Of a DNA stretch of 64,000 nucleotides, positions 47,000-59,141 are shown one piece after another. The first letter of the stretch is position 1; each line of letters starts with the position of its first letter. The translations under genes were made by a program, and so were the position numbers. The stretch comes from Stictocephala bisonia (taxonomy: Eukaryota > Arthropoda > Insecta > Hemiptera > Membracidae). The stretch spans positions 146,001 to 210,000 of the forward strand of contig JAQJVL010000739.1 in assembly GCA_035578905.1 (NCBI GenBank), read 5' to 3'. A model generated the notes under the pieces. The model was not told the DNA's origin. It saw only the letters and a program-made list of their open reading frames with translations, and made no database searches.

Positions 47000-47003
47000 T
47001 TAA

Positions 47004-48409
47004 ATACCCCTGATCCAAATGCAATGGTTTAGCATGAGTTTAGCTATTGTTGGAAAATTTTGTGTCACTCGCTGCTTGTTGTGCCATTTTTTGTGTTCAT
47101 GAGTAGTTTGTTTTCTGTTCACGCCATTTTCGTAGGTGGGATAACTGTACTAAGGGTTTTGTGTTTAGCCATTGTGGTGCGTAATTATGTTGACTTTCAG
47201 CATTCAATGTGTTAAATGGGTGAATTGAGCCTATAAATAGGCCCTTTTCTAGGTCTATGAAATGTGTTGATATTGGGACAGAACTATTAGTCCATATCAC
47301 AATTATTTGTCTCGAAAACAAGGAAAAATACTGGCAATTGTTTACTTTTACTTAGTCAACCTCAAATATTTTCATACTTTTATAGTGCATTTTTTTGCCT
47401 CGAACGCCATTGGCATTTTTACTGATTTGAATAATAACTTGAATAGTGCTGTTATGGGACAAGGTCCAAGCTCATCAAGCTAAATTTTGTTGGACCTCCT
47501 GGGATTTTTGGGACCTTTTATAACAATATTTAGTAAAAACTTAGGTGACTACAAACTATTTTTGAGCGAGGAAATAGTGATTTTTGATATTAAATGGAGG
47601 ACATCTATTTACATCGTATCACGGATGTTATGGCTATGCTAGGTTCTTATATTGTAAAATGAACTTGTATTGATTTATTTTGATTGCCACAAACCATTTT
47701 TCATAAGAAACTAGTGTTCCAAAGGTCAGAGCGATTAGAACTGGAGTCGCTAATAACTGGATCACAAAGATATATTGTTGCAAGTTTACTAGCTGCAGTT
47801 TTCCACAAGTCACTTAGTAGATTGGTAGCATTTTTTTGGCCAAAATCTACTTTTATGTGATGGTTGTAAGTACATGCTTTCTTCTTTTATTGAACTTTCT
47901 AAAAAGATACTGACAAAGTGCCTACTATCTTCATTATATGATATATTCTACAATATAGCCATAACAATCTAAATATAACTGACATGGCACGATGTAAATG
48001 GGTGGCCTTAGTGAAAACTAAAGTACCATTAATGATACTAAAGCTATATTTACCACACCTAATTTTGACTAAATATTGATAATTAATGTTGACTACAATG
48101 GATCCTGGTTAGTTCAAAATTCTAATTAGAAATTGTCTTTATTTCGAATATTTGCCTTGGTCTATAGCCTAAGTAACGTTTAAAATTGTGTTTAGTTTGA
48201 ATTAAATTTTGGTTGACTAAAGAACTTTTTATGAAAATACGGACTCGATGCCGACCATCTTGCCTCAAGGTCTTTGTTTGTGCACTCGGTTCCATTCCCT
48301 AACCCCTCCCCTACCCGACTCCACTTATTGGTATGTTGCCAATTAATTTGGCAGTAGTGACTTATATACATTTTTGCTAGCTGAGCTACCTGCAAGGTTT
48401 CTCACCCTA
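47004..48409. other. Intron/spacer, nothing recognised
   Basis: AT-rich DNA with frames at 47097-47321 and 48192-48395 that have no motif. No repeat ends were found. Confidence 0.5.
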
Positions 48410-49789
48410 GGATTAATTCATTTGAACTGGTTCAATAAAAAACAAGTTGGTTGCTTGACCAATTTAAAAAAAAAATTGAAACTTGCATGATTGTTTTTTC
48501 ATGTCAAAGGATCTACAAACAATTTTTTGACATTTATTTTTTATCTTCAGTAGTTTAACGTCGAGCTTTCATTTTTAAAAATTTTAGTTATAATGCTTTA
48601 CAGAACACTTTATAACTACCAGACTAATAATCTTAAGAGGATGAAATAAAAGCAAATTTGTTTAGAATCAATGAAGCTAAAAAACAGCTCCGGTTATAAA
48701 TTTGTCTAACTCTCACCTTTCTGTCAGAAAACTGAAGTTAACCCTCAGAGTGCCAGCAATAAAGTACTAGTGCCAGGCTAGAATTTGCTAAGAACGCTGT
48801 GATTAATTATTTATATTTTTTTCTGTAATGGTATCATAAACACCAAGCCTTATTATATATCATTTTATTCAGAAAAACACATGCAATAAAATAAAAAAAC
48901 TGTTAATTACTTACCATCATTCAGAATAATTTTCTTGTACACAATTTATGAAGAATAATTTTTTGGTTTTTCAATATCCCAATTAGCGCCTTGGCAGAGT
49001 ACTTTCTGTACATCAGAATGCACATTTTGAGATCGCCACAATGTTCTCAATATAGTTGAGATTCCAATGATACCAAACACTGTTAGTTTGTTTCAAAATG
49101 TAGTCAATATAACTACAAGTAACTATGACAACAACAGAACTATCTAAGTTCCAATATACTTGACGATTACGAAAAAACTACTTTTGTGGTGAATTTGCTA
49201 TCACCTGTTGTATTCGCTACAATACTGTTAGTATTTTATTGTTTAGTATATAAAAACTATGCTTATTTGATGCTTCGATTCATTGGGAGTAGCAGTTAAA
49301 ATATCTCAAAAGGTTATATCTCATATGTCTACATAATACTAATTAATTTAAAATAAATTTAATTAATTTTAATATCTGTTAATGTACATAGCCATTTCTT
49401 GGAGAAAATAAGCTAGTATTTACCTAGAACAATCTGCAAAATAAAAATTTGTGTCACCAATTTTAAATTATGACCCAAAACAATCAAGGAACTTTCTGAA
49501 AAAAATAAGGAAGAACCTCTACAAATGGTAATTTTTATTTAATTTCTTTAGGACTATTTTGTGTTAGGCAGATTATAATATAGCAGCTACTAATCATAAA
49601 AGACAAATTTTTCTATATCTGTCCTAAAATTATAGGACAAATATACAAATATATCCATGCACAGTATGAACAGGCACCGGAATTTAACACAAATTTCAAA
49701 TTCTTGTAAATGCGTAAAGTGGCAAACTATCAAGAGTAATAGTCCTGCTACAAAAAAACTAATTGTGTGCCTCATCTATATAATATGAA

Positions 49790-49960
49790 AGTCATTTACC
49801 ACTCATCACTATTTCTCCAAAACTATACGTCCAATCAACTTGAAATTTTGTATATAGTTTAATCTTGGTCCCTAGAGGCTCATTAAGAAAGGATTTCCTC
49901 TCCGACCTCAGGACTCCGTCCCACTGGCCTCCAAAATTCCCATGTACACTTATGGAGCTA
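49790..49960 (+). mobile_element. Helitron-like fragment
   Basis: Contains ACGTCCAATCAACTTGAAATTTTG, split here as ACGTCCAATCAACTTG then AAATTTTG, and later GGACTCCGTCCCACTGGCCTCC. The latter matches CTCCGCCCCACTGGCC at 1548. The order (target-like oligomer, then GCCCCACTGG block) is that of the Helitrons at 11.2-12.1 kb. No ends were found. Confidence 0.3.
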
Positions 49961-50344
49961 TATTAATTGACTGATTTATTTGATAGGATAGAGAAAAAGT
50001 TACTCTTCAAAGAAAGGCATTGCGATTACCGATTGAACAATTAATCTGTGTACTCAGCAGTGTTGCTACTAACCATATTAAAAACAAATATTACAATAAT
50101 AATCGACAGTTGATAGTATTAATAGATATTTAGTACTTCTTCAAGATAACTGTTTGAGTAGGCTAATGTTTTCATTAAAGTGTACACTCTTCACTCCTCA
50201 CCTATGTCCAGCTGTTACTGGATGTGCGCTTAGACTAATTAATTGTTCAGCCAGTAATCACAGGTGTAGGTCCAGTAGAGCACTATAGTCTTACTTAATT
50301 GTCAAACAGAATATTGTTACAGTGTTATATAAAATCAAAAAACA

Positions 50345-50520
50345 ATGTACTCACTCATGACTTAATCTCTGGAATCCCTGAACAGATTTTGATGAAATTT
50401 GGAGGAAAGTTAGCTTTTGTATCATAGAGGTCCACTAAGAAAGTATTTCTCAATATTCAATTACTAAGGGAAAAAATAGCCCCTGGATGTTTCCTTTTTC
50501 ATTATAAGAGTGACATTGGC
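50345..50520 (+). mobile_element. Helitron-like fragment
   Basis: Shows TCTGGAATCCCTGAACAGATTT and GATGAAATTTGGAGGAAAG-type sequence, with a following AGAGGTCCACTAAGAAAG like CTAGAGGCTCATTAAGAAAG at 49873. It is probably a diverged relative of the fragment at 49790. Evidence is by eye only. Confidence 0.25.
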
Positions 50521-50914
50521 ATTAATTAAATTAAATTATTTATTTCAAACAACTGATACAAAAAACATAACATGACACACAATTTTGGTTAATTTGGTTT
50601 TTATTGTGAAATGTTTAAGGTCATTTCTGTTAACTGTGACATTATTGCACTACTCTCCCCCGAAAGTAGGGTTATCTAGACTACAAAAGTTTGTTATCTA
50701 GGATAACGGCAGCAGGCTGAGCTCTTATATTGATGTGATGGTTTAGAGCAGGATTCCTCTCTAGGATTTCATGACGAGCCTTATTACTTTTCTCAAAATA
50801 ATATAAGGGCGGCAAGTACTTATACATACATTATCGTTACAAAAAAGCAAGTATATATTAAGGAAACCAAATATGTTGTATAATACTACACTTATAAAAT
50901 AATTAATTTTTATT

Positions 50915-53397
50915 TTAGACGAAGCACAACAGACGAAGCATTGTGAGCATTTTCCTTAAAACATTGCCGATTGGCACCCACACTGTGTCATCTTGAGACT
51001 TCTTGAATGATGTGCGTGGTCCAGATGGGTGATAGAAATGAACTAGCACATCATCATTATCATTACTTATGTCCATCACCTCACCTATCCACCACTCATT
51101 GTCGTAGACACAAGCGATTGATTCATTTCTTTCAATTGAAAGGGGAACACTGCTTGAAACAGGGTGATCTTGATAAACCAAGGATTCAGAAGTGAAATAG
51201 CACCTGCAAATACCTTCTGATAAGGGAATGTACTTGTGATAGCCCCTAGTTCCAACTATTCTTTTGCAGCAACCAAATTGGCTTCTCAAAGTTTCTGAAA
51301 TTTTGACTATTTCATCTGATTTAATCAAAAAAAACCTTATGTTCTTCAATTTCTCATTACAAAATAAAAACATATCATCAACGGTCATTATTTGCTTTAG
51401 CTACTTCTCGTTTGGTGGTTCCACCAACGCCATCGCATGCATTTTTTCCATGGGAAGATCCAAAGAAGTGCCATTCTGCGTCGAGGCCAAAGTCTTTCTG
51501 ATGACTACAAACATTTACAAAATTTTTTTTGTTTTTGTACTGACTTGCTGCTCCATCAGTAAAATACATTAATTTTTTTATTTGTGGATGTTCTTTTATG
51601 TGATTTGTCAAAATTTGTTGGAAACAATAAAACACTGCTGTATCGTGCTTCAAATGATCACTTAAAATACATAAACATATGTGCTGTATTTTGTTATTTT
51701 CCTTAAAGTACAACACAAAAGGATGAACTGTAGCTTGCTTATTAACCCAATGAAAACTTTGTATTTCATCCTGCATTACAAATGAAAAGTTTTCAGCGAA
51801 GTCAGCTAACACCAAACACTCATCTTCTGTGAGCTCTGTTTTTTTCTTTCTAAAAAAATGGGCTTGAGATTTTGAAACAAAGTGGTGAGTTTTCAGTTTT
51901 TCAAGTTTTTCTGTCAAAGATTAAAAAACTCATCTTTGGTCTTGAGAACGGTGATCATTTCAGCTCTATCTGCTGTAACCCACTGTTTATATACTATAGT
52001 GTCTGGCAACATAGAGCACTCTTCAGACAAGTTGATCATGTCCATAAAAGCTTGTTTGTCTGGGCACTCGGTACACTCATTCATCATACAGTTGTATTTT
52101 TCCTTATCACAAACCATTATATCAAGTAGGTCTTTATAATCAATGTTTAGTTTTGCATCATCAAGCATGAGTTTCACGTTCTGATGGTGAGGACAAACGC
52201 AAACTGTATGGGTCCCTGATGCACCAGCCAGGATGCACCATTTTGGCAGAATTTCACAAAACTTTGATCTTCCGATCTTCTCCTCAGGGTATTCACTTTT
52301 AAACAAAGAATATAGTTCGTTCAAATTTACAAGAACAAGGCGCTTTTGCTGCTTTGTCACTTTGACACCATCAATGTGAACGCTCACACAATCCTTTTTT
52401 CCAGGACAGATTCGGCTGTTGCTTTCATTTTCATAAAATTCAATAATGATTGATTTAATAATAATAAGATGATTCAATAATAATAAAAAAAAGATGATTC
52501 AACAATAATAATTCATTTTCATAAAATTCAATAACTTTGTTAATAGTGTCCATACTTATCCCAGCTTTAGTTCTGTTCCCTAAATCAGGCAAAATATCTT
52601 GCTCATTAACTAATTCCTTAGATAATCATACTAACCGCTGTGTCACAGTGAAATCAGATGCAATTTTTGCTCTAGACCACGATGAAGGGAGTAAACTAAT
52701 AATTTTTATCTTATCTTCTTTTGAAGCAAGGACACATTTTGCTTTTAATTTTTGAATAAGTTCATCATATTCATCTTTAGAGTTTTGAGAGGTGGTTGTA
52801 GGTTCGTCTAATTTTGACTCAAAACATAATTTAAGATTTCTTTTAATTTTTTCAGACACTTTTTCAACTTTAGATTTAAGGCCTGCAGGCCGTCTCTCTG
52901 CGCTTAATTTTCTTAATTTTGATGCTGGTGATACACCCAACATTGAACAGGCAGCATCTAACATTTCAATATTCTCATATGATGCAATGTACATCTGTTG
53001 GTCTTCACATTCATTTGATTTATCTTCCTGTTCATAAAAAATAGCTTGACAACAGTTAACACACAATGACTTTCCTGGAACTAGTTTAAAGTTACTATTA
53101 CTTTTACTAAGGACTTGATCAAAAGTTATTTCACGCAAGTTCTTTTTCACTGTTTTTTTTTATGTTTTTTTAAAGGATCACAACAGGACTGTCCAAATAA
53201 ATGATTAAATTTGAGCAAATATTTTTTTCGTGGTACTTACATATTGTTGTGACATCTGAATTTATACGTAATAAAAAAAGTTGTTGGTCCTTGGCACATA
53301 ACTCACTTATATTTATTAAATCCTTTGGGACTGTTCCATACACTGTTTTATGACACTCTTCATTCACATGTTTTCCAATAGAACACTGTTCTTCCAT
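50915..53397 (-). pseudogene. Transposase-like gene with Tudor-like C-terminus, broken
   Basis: Read from 53397 down. It begins MEEQCSIGKHVNEECHK and has a Cys/His-rich N-terminus (TTICKYHEK, then CCDPLKKHKK in another frame after a shift near 53215, then SLCVNCC near 53060). A helical region follows. After a shift near 52520 comes ICPGKKDCVSVHIDGVKV and THTVCVCPHHQNVKLMLDD. After another near 51915 comes the core with LMYFTDGAASQYKNKKNFV, EWHFFGSSHGKNACDGVGGT and TKREVAKA, an RNase-H-fold-like set of Asp/Glu candidates. The last part has RGYHKYIPLSEG and a Tudor/SH3-like stretch NEWWIGEVMDISNDNDDVLV with FYHPSGPRTSF. Proteins of this layout occur in many insect and cnidarian genomes as unnamed proteins. 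I infer a transposase from the TIRs around it. It is inactive through at least three frameshifts. Confidence 0.65.
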
Positions 53398-54529
53398 GTT
53401 AAAACTTTTCACAGAACTTTCACAAAATTAAAAATCTACATAAACTGTAAGTCAGTATAAAAAAATTAATTAAAAAAAATATTCAAAAATAAATTTGTTT
53501 AGACTTGAAACTTTGAAACACACTACTGTATACAATTAACCATGTGAACAGATCAGAGGCTCCTAACAGACTGAGCCAGTGATCAAGTATCAAAGTGTGC
53601 AGTAAACAACTTGCAGTTACACAAAAGTTTCATGTTCAGACATGTCTCCAAGGCTGGCATAACAAAGACACCTTAGCATATATTGCACAACTTGTTTTTA
53701 TAAATATTATTTTATTACTTTAAACTGTTTTTATATGCTTGCATCATATTTATATAATTTTAAAAGCTCATTTTCATATTTTGTTGTGCACTCAAAAATT
53801 TCGCTTTAACCGGATTTTTAGTCATTTTTAAAAATTTGTAACTTTTTACCCAGTACTATATACAAGAATGTTTTTTATTTCCTAGGTACATATACATGAG
53901 ACCTTCCTTTTATGTAAATTTTAGTTTTATATCACCAACCCCATCAGAGTTATTAATAGCCAAAATTGCTAATTTTTCAAAAATTTCACTTTTGAAAAAT
54001 TTATAAAAACTGTAGGGTTAGTATATAAAAGTTCATATTATTTATGGTAATACTACGAACATATATCTTCAAAGACAAAAATAAATCACATTGCATTTCA
54101 CTACCCTTGTCTTTGAAAAAAAATTACAAAAAGTGACATTTTGTCGATTGCTTTATTGTATTTGTCTTAGGATTTTCAAAAAGAAATACTAGAGATAGGT
54201 AAATAAGCTTCTGGACCTTTATTTTACATTGTTAGTTTATAAACAAAATGGTTTTTGTTTCATTCTTCTAAGACAAATACTTAATCAGTTACGGCCATTC
54301 TTGTAAACCCTTACATTAGCGAAAATGGGTGTGCGCAGCAAATCCAAAATGGCCGCCAAAGGTGAACCACCAAAGAAAAAAAATTTTTTTTTAATGGTTT
54401 TTAAGTCTTGAGATATGAGAGGAACAACCTGGCAAGTTTCATCAAATTTAAAAATAGTCAAGCAACCAATTTATTTTTTTCTGGATCACTTCAAATGGAA
54501 TGACCCGGCTATTGTTTATACAGTATATT

Positions 54530-55115
54530 AGTCCAGTATCTGAACATAAAACAGGACCTTACTCAGAAATTCTTTAGGATAGCAATGATTCGACTGAAAA
54601 TTTGTAGTTAAGCTTGTCCAACTCCTTAGTTCAAATATGATCTCAAACTGATCTGTGTTTTATATTTTTTAAGGGTGAAAACCACCCATATTGATAAATT
54701 AAAAATGACAAGCTAGTCGTATTATATTTTTAAATCAAGTTTGTATACTCCAAATATATTGTATTTCCTGTTGTAGAACAAAATTCATCTAAATATCGTA
54801 GGTTTCAACATCTAAAAGCCACCCCCTACTGAGAAAAATTAAAAAAGGCAGATTATTTGTTGAAAATATGTTGAATTAATGTTTGTATATTAAAAATATC
54901 AATTGTTTCTCGTTCTAGAACATACATTTTTATGCATCATTATATTGGACAACCCCTAAAAACCACCCCTGCTGAGAACAATTAAAAAGGCAGTTTATAT
55001 GTTGAAAATATGTTAAATTACTATTTGTATATTAAAAATGAAAATTGTTTCTTGTTCTAGAACATAATTATGTTACATGCTTCAACCCATAAATACCACC
55101 CCTTATAGCGGAGGA
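54530..55115. repeat. Diverged tandem repeat, about 150-170 bp units
   Basis: Blocks GAGAAMAATTAAAAAAGGCAG, TTGTTGAAAATATGTTRAATTA, TGTATATTAAAAAT, TTGTTTCTYGTTCTAGAACATA and CCACCCC recur from about 54820 and again from about 54970. A more diverged unit lies at 54660-54830. The leader AGAAATTCTTTAGGATA (54568) and GAAAATTTG recur at 59527, so the family is dispersed. Confidence 0.65.
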
Positions 55116-55299
55116 CCACAATAAATTATTTTAAACACAGTCAAATATTTTTATAGTAAATTTATTATCAATTATTAAATTTAATAAATTATTTTGTAGT
55201 AATTTATCGTTTACAGCTATGACTTTTTACTACTGTATATTAATTTATAACAGAAAATGCTATTATTAAAAAAAATTATATCTAAATTCTTACTATGAA

Positions 55300-56000
55300 A
55301 ACTTTAAAGTTATTACTTTACACTTTATTTAGTCACAGATTGACTCATCATCACTGTCAAAGTTCTCGTCATGATCATCAATTGGAGGGCAATTTTGGCA
55401 GCTATTACCAGAAAATCCCTTGCAAGTTGAATTGCAAAACAAACCAACTTTTCGGCAGCCTCATAATGTGCCTCATACAACCTTGCAATTGCAGAAAATC
55501 ATTTTTAACAGCGGCTTGGGTGCAGGCTTATTTTTCATCTTTGTTGGCTGTAGACACTCTTCGATGTTCACCCAACCCCAATCTGTTGGACAAAAACTAT
55601 TGTTGCTAAGCCAGATTTGAGTTTGCAAATAAACTCTTTTAAAATGTTCCTCAAGGGCATCGTTTGTTGGCACGAGAGTTGATAACTTTACAGAGTTATC
55701 CTTGGTCGTTGTTTGAACAAAAGATTCGTAGTGCATTCGCTTGAGTAATGTTGATAAACACTCGACTTGAGTAATGTTGTTCCTTGGTGTATTTAGCTGC
55801 ACCATACATTACGATTGTGCAATACCGGCCGGCTTCTAAGATATCGTTCAGACTAGAATCACAGCTATAAAACATGTCCACCATCTTTTACTCATCAGGC
55901 CGCGCTTTTCTACAATTTCAAAAAACTTTTATTTATTTTATTGAAGAAGGTTGATGAAGTATCACATCCCATAAAACAATGAGAAAAAAGGATATACTTG
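55300..56000 (-). pseudogene. GCDT(T/S)S-type Cys-rich protein gene, broken
   Basis: Read from 56000 down: HCFMGCDTSSTFFNKINKSFL, a stop, then MVDMFYSCDSSLNDILEAG, a frameshift near 55700, and LSTLVPTNDALEEHFKRVYL with QTQIWLSNNSFCPTDWGWVN, ending LLKMIFCNCK. After another shift near 55470 comes CRKVGLFCNSTCKGFSGNSC, a Cys-cluster tail. The combination of GCDTTS, ALE.H..R.Y.Q...W, and CNCk..C...CRK..l.C is found in unnamed proteins of many arthropod and cnidarian genomes, often multi-copy. Function is unknown. The GCDT region recalls nuclease-like folds but that is only a guess. It lies 800 bp beyond the 6.1 kb TIR element on the same strand. Confidence 0.6.
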
Positions 56001-57348
56001 GTTTTTCCATTGTATTATTTTAAAACATGGAAATAAATGCCATTTCCATTTAAGTAGCCACAATAATTCTAAAACAAAATAGTGTTGTAAATTGTAATAA
56101 AGTTTTTTTTATGAATTTATAATAGTTGAAACTTACATAACTTATGAAAATAATTTTAATTTGCGATTAAGAATCTCTGTATATTTAATTAATGTTCGTG
56201 ATCATTTATAACTGAATGAGCCAATACATAGAGAACATAAACATGGAAATTATTTCTATATGTATTCTATATGTACTTATAAAAAATTCTATAAGTATAA
56301 TTAATGTTATAAAATCAAAATTTAATTTTTCAAACTCGATAATATTTATTTGGGCTTACAATTTTTATCATTCAAAAAATTAATAGTTTCAGTTTAAGAT
56401 TAAGTTAGTTTTTTAGTCAGAAATAAGTAACAAGGTACACGGCGCCTTTTCTCTTCAGAGGTTTGAAATACATTGAACAAGTGACCATTTGTAAGAGACA
56501 CGTATACACAAGTACACATGCCGCTGGAGCAGGTGCAGTTCAGAGGTCAAAGCCGCTTGGTCCCGCCTCTTTTCGTTAAGCTTTGCACAAAAAATAAGAA
56601 TACCTGAGAAACGTTTGGCATGCCATTAGAATAATATGGGCACAGCTTTGAATAACAAGAAACATCTCTAAAAATGTTCCTGGACACTATTCGAGCAACA
56701 TTTTTTACCAGTAATGAATAATTAAACCTTTTTAATTTCAATTAATTTATTAGTAATAAATAAATGTGCATCTTCAAGCGCTTGATACGAGAATGAACTC
56801 ATACACATGTAAAATAGCTTGTTCAGGTGTATTCATAATTGCCGCAAAATTAAATGCAATTTATTTATTCCAGGATTGCAAAATTTGCAATCCTGGAATT
56901 AAATGCAATTGGTTTGTCAATGATAACTCCTTTGATTTTTAAGATATCCAATCAATCAAACAAGAATTTTATAGAGAATTTTAAGGCCTATAAGGCCTGT
57001 GAATTCAATTAAAATAAAAATTATTTTACAAAAAACTAAGTTAAAGTGCTCCGTTAAGTTGGGTTTTGCTATAGGTAAAATTTTCAAACAGCAGTATCTA
57101 TAATTTTTCATGCAAGAAAAAAAATTAAAATAACATTTTTGCCAACAAAAAAGCTACATTTTTGTATTCAATTCTTTTTTATGTGACCAGTTTTCGAGTT
57201 ATTTCGAAAAGGAAAATACATTTTCAAATAAATTAAAAAAATGTATATGTAAATTGAACTTTTCGTTTTATAATGCATTGTAAATTGACCAAACTCCTAG
57301 AACCTCTTTAAACTATATTGACAAAGTAAATTATAAATGGACAGGGAC
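56001..57348. other. Intron/spacer with a perfect palindrome
   Basis: No gene was recognised. A minus-strand frame at 56547-56741 shows no motif. At 56867-56899 a 33 nt perfect palindrome with a single central base is flanked by 12 bp direct repeats TTAAATGCAATT (56850-56861 and 56899-56910). Confidence 0.5.
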
Positions 57349-57385
57349 GTAGCCAGAGGGGGTCCAGACCCCCCCCTCTTTAGGA
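57349..57385 (+). mobile_element. hAT-like terminus remnant
   Basis: CAGGGACGTAGCCAGAGGGG followed by GTCCAGACCCCCCC has the form of a hAT left end and matches the inverse of 10905-10922. No matching right end was found downstream. Confidence 0.45.
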
Positions 57386-57599
57386 GCCAAGCTTAAATTG
57401 GTTTCCAGGCCTAGTAGGCTTATTTATTACTTCTTGAGAAAGTAATATTTTGCTGATTGTATCATAATCAGATTAATGTTATTGACGTATGGAACGTAGT
57501 CAATATTTAATTAGATTTGATCAATATCCGTTTCTCAAACCGCCAAGTCACTTCTAGAAAGTCGATAACGCATTTAGTAGTAATACTTTCTTACCAACA

Positions 57600-58860
57600 C
57601 AGGCCGTAAATCTATTTCCGGTGCAATGTGGAGAAACGAGTAGGCCCAGGCGAATCGAAAGGCCGTTAACGAGTTGCACGCAATCCTACCTGAGTTAATT
57701 TCGGTGTCCCAGGGAGGCCCCAAACCAGGCTTGAGTTGCATGCAATGCTGATTTCAGGTAGGCTGTCCAGTTTTGGCCGCTCAAAAATGCAGACTACAAG
57801 CTGTGCAAAATAAATATTCCCGTAAATATTACAAAACACCGCAAATGCCTTGAATTATAACTGGTATGATTCCGAATAGGACTAAACTTATACAACAACA
57901 AAATAAGCACATATATGCTTATTCTGTTCTTATACCTTTTTGGTTATTTGTGTAACTTATATACAGTGTTTAGTACTAAGCGGTAAGTTCTGTTAGAAGC
58001 TTTTTACTTTGTAACAGAAAACTTTGTTGAATAAATTAAAATGTATTACTTTACATTATTCAAGTATCTAACAAATACAATACAAACACATCAATAACCT
58101 TTCGCCCTTTTTTATAAATACTAAAGACTTTTTACAAGATTGATTTTACCATCTTGAAGGAGGATTAAACGTTATCCTTGAATTTTCACATGTTAATAAA
58201 TATATTGAGGAGATAGTAATTTTAAAATCTTTTGTATAATGAAGATATCAGAAAACAACAACAACATATTTTAATAAAATTATTCACATTGACAGTTCTA
58301 GAGGTTCAAGGGTACTTTGATTGTAATGAAAAATGAATGTGAAAGTAATTCTTTCCAATTATAATTTCAATGTTATGTTCGTTGTATACAAAACATATGT
58401 TAACCTTTAGCTACTTTATATTATAAACGAAACATCACTATAAAAACAAAACAAAAATAGGTAAAATTCATTGGTGAAAATTATATGCCTAATTATTAGA
58501 ATTTGTCGTCAAATAAACGTAAGAACAACATATTATTTCACTCGTGCAATAATAATTGTTAGGATTGATTGGACATTTCAAATACTGTTAATTGTTTTAT
58601 ATTTAGTATTTGTATATAATTCATGATATATAAAGTTAATTTCAGTATGAATATTTATTATAAGAGTATTGGAAACTTTTTAGTAATTTCGTTGATGATA
58701 TGGCTGCAGGTAGTTGCGCGCAACTTGAACGCTAATTTTATGATCTCTAGGGCACAGCGCGCAACTCGAGCATCTCTTAACGGACCCTAGGTCATAAAGC
58801 GCGCAACTCGAGCACGCCCAATCGAAATGCCGTCCTCTTGGGGCTCATCATGTCAGTGCT
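57600..58860. mobile_element. Element with subterminal GCGCGCAACTCGA repeats
   Basis: The right side has three copies of (GC/TT)GCGCGCAACTYGA (about 58714, 58757, 58799), spaced 43 bp. The left side has two inverted relatives, CGAGTTGCACGCAAT (57670) and TGAGTTGCATGCAAT (57732). CGTTAACGGCC/CGATTCGCC-type flanks also pair between the sides. It looks like a DNA transposon with subterminal transposase-binding-type repeats. No coding frame lies between, so it would be non-autonomous. Ends are not defined. Confidence 0.5.
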
Positions 58861-58861
58861 A

Positions 58862-59141
58862 GTTTTACCAATGAATACAGATTTATAAGAAGCAAAAAGA
58901 GATTGGCAAATAGTCAGACTTCCTATAGGAGCCAAAAAGAGCTTAGTGTGGCTGCCAACACTGGCTTACTTTCTTTCTCATTCTCATAGAAAGTTGTAAT
59001 CTTCCCTTCCACTTTAGGCTGCCACGCAACAAATTCAACCTAGTGGCAGCCGCGCCAAGATAGCATAGTTACAAAAAATTAGACTGTTCTTTTATCATTG
59101 GCTTTTTGCTTCTTGTAGATGTGTATTCCTTGGTTTTACAG
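58862..59141. mobile_element. Short inverted-repeat element (MITE)
   Basis: About 40 bp at each end are inverted copies: ATGAATACAGATTTATAAGAAG with CAAAAAG at the left, and AAGGAATACACATCTACAAG with AAGCAAAAAGCC inverted at the right. The centre has paired GGCTGCCA/TGGCAGCC words. It is non-coding. Confidence 0.6.

Larger units (their letters stand above)
48410..54506 (-). mobile_element. 6.1 kb DNA element with imperfect TIRs
   Basis: The left end (48410-48490) contains TTCATTTGAACTGG, GTTGGTTGCTTGACCA and TTGAAACTTGC. The right end, read inverted from about 54506, contains GGGTCATTCCATTTGAAGTG, TTGGTTGCTTGACTA and ATGAAACTTGCC with matching spacing. That makes terminal inverted repeats of about 75-80 bp. 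Between them is one long multi-part gene on the minus strand and about 2.4 kb of non-coding DNA. No clear target duplication was found. The TIRs together with the transposase-like gene make it a cut-and-paste element of a family I cannot name. Confidence 0.65.

Noticed and set aside
53215..53240. Intron donor (GTAAGTACC on the minus strand) in the transposase-like gene
   Set aside because: The conserved Cys-His region continues directly in the +1 frame without a gap, so a frameshift explains it better.
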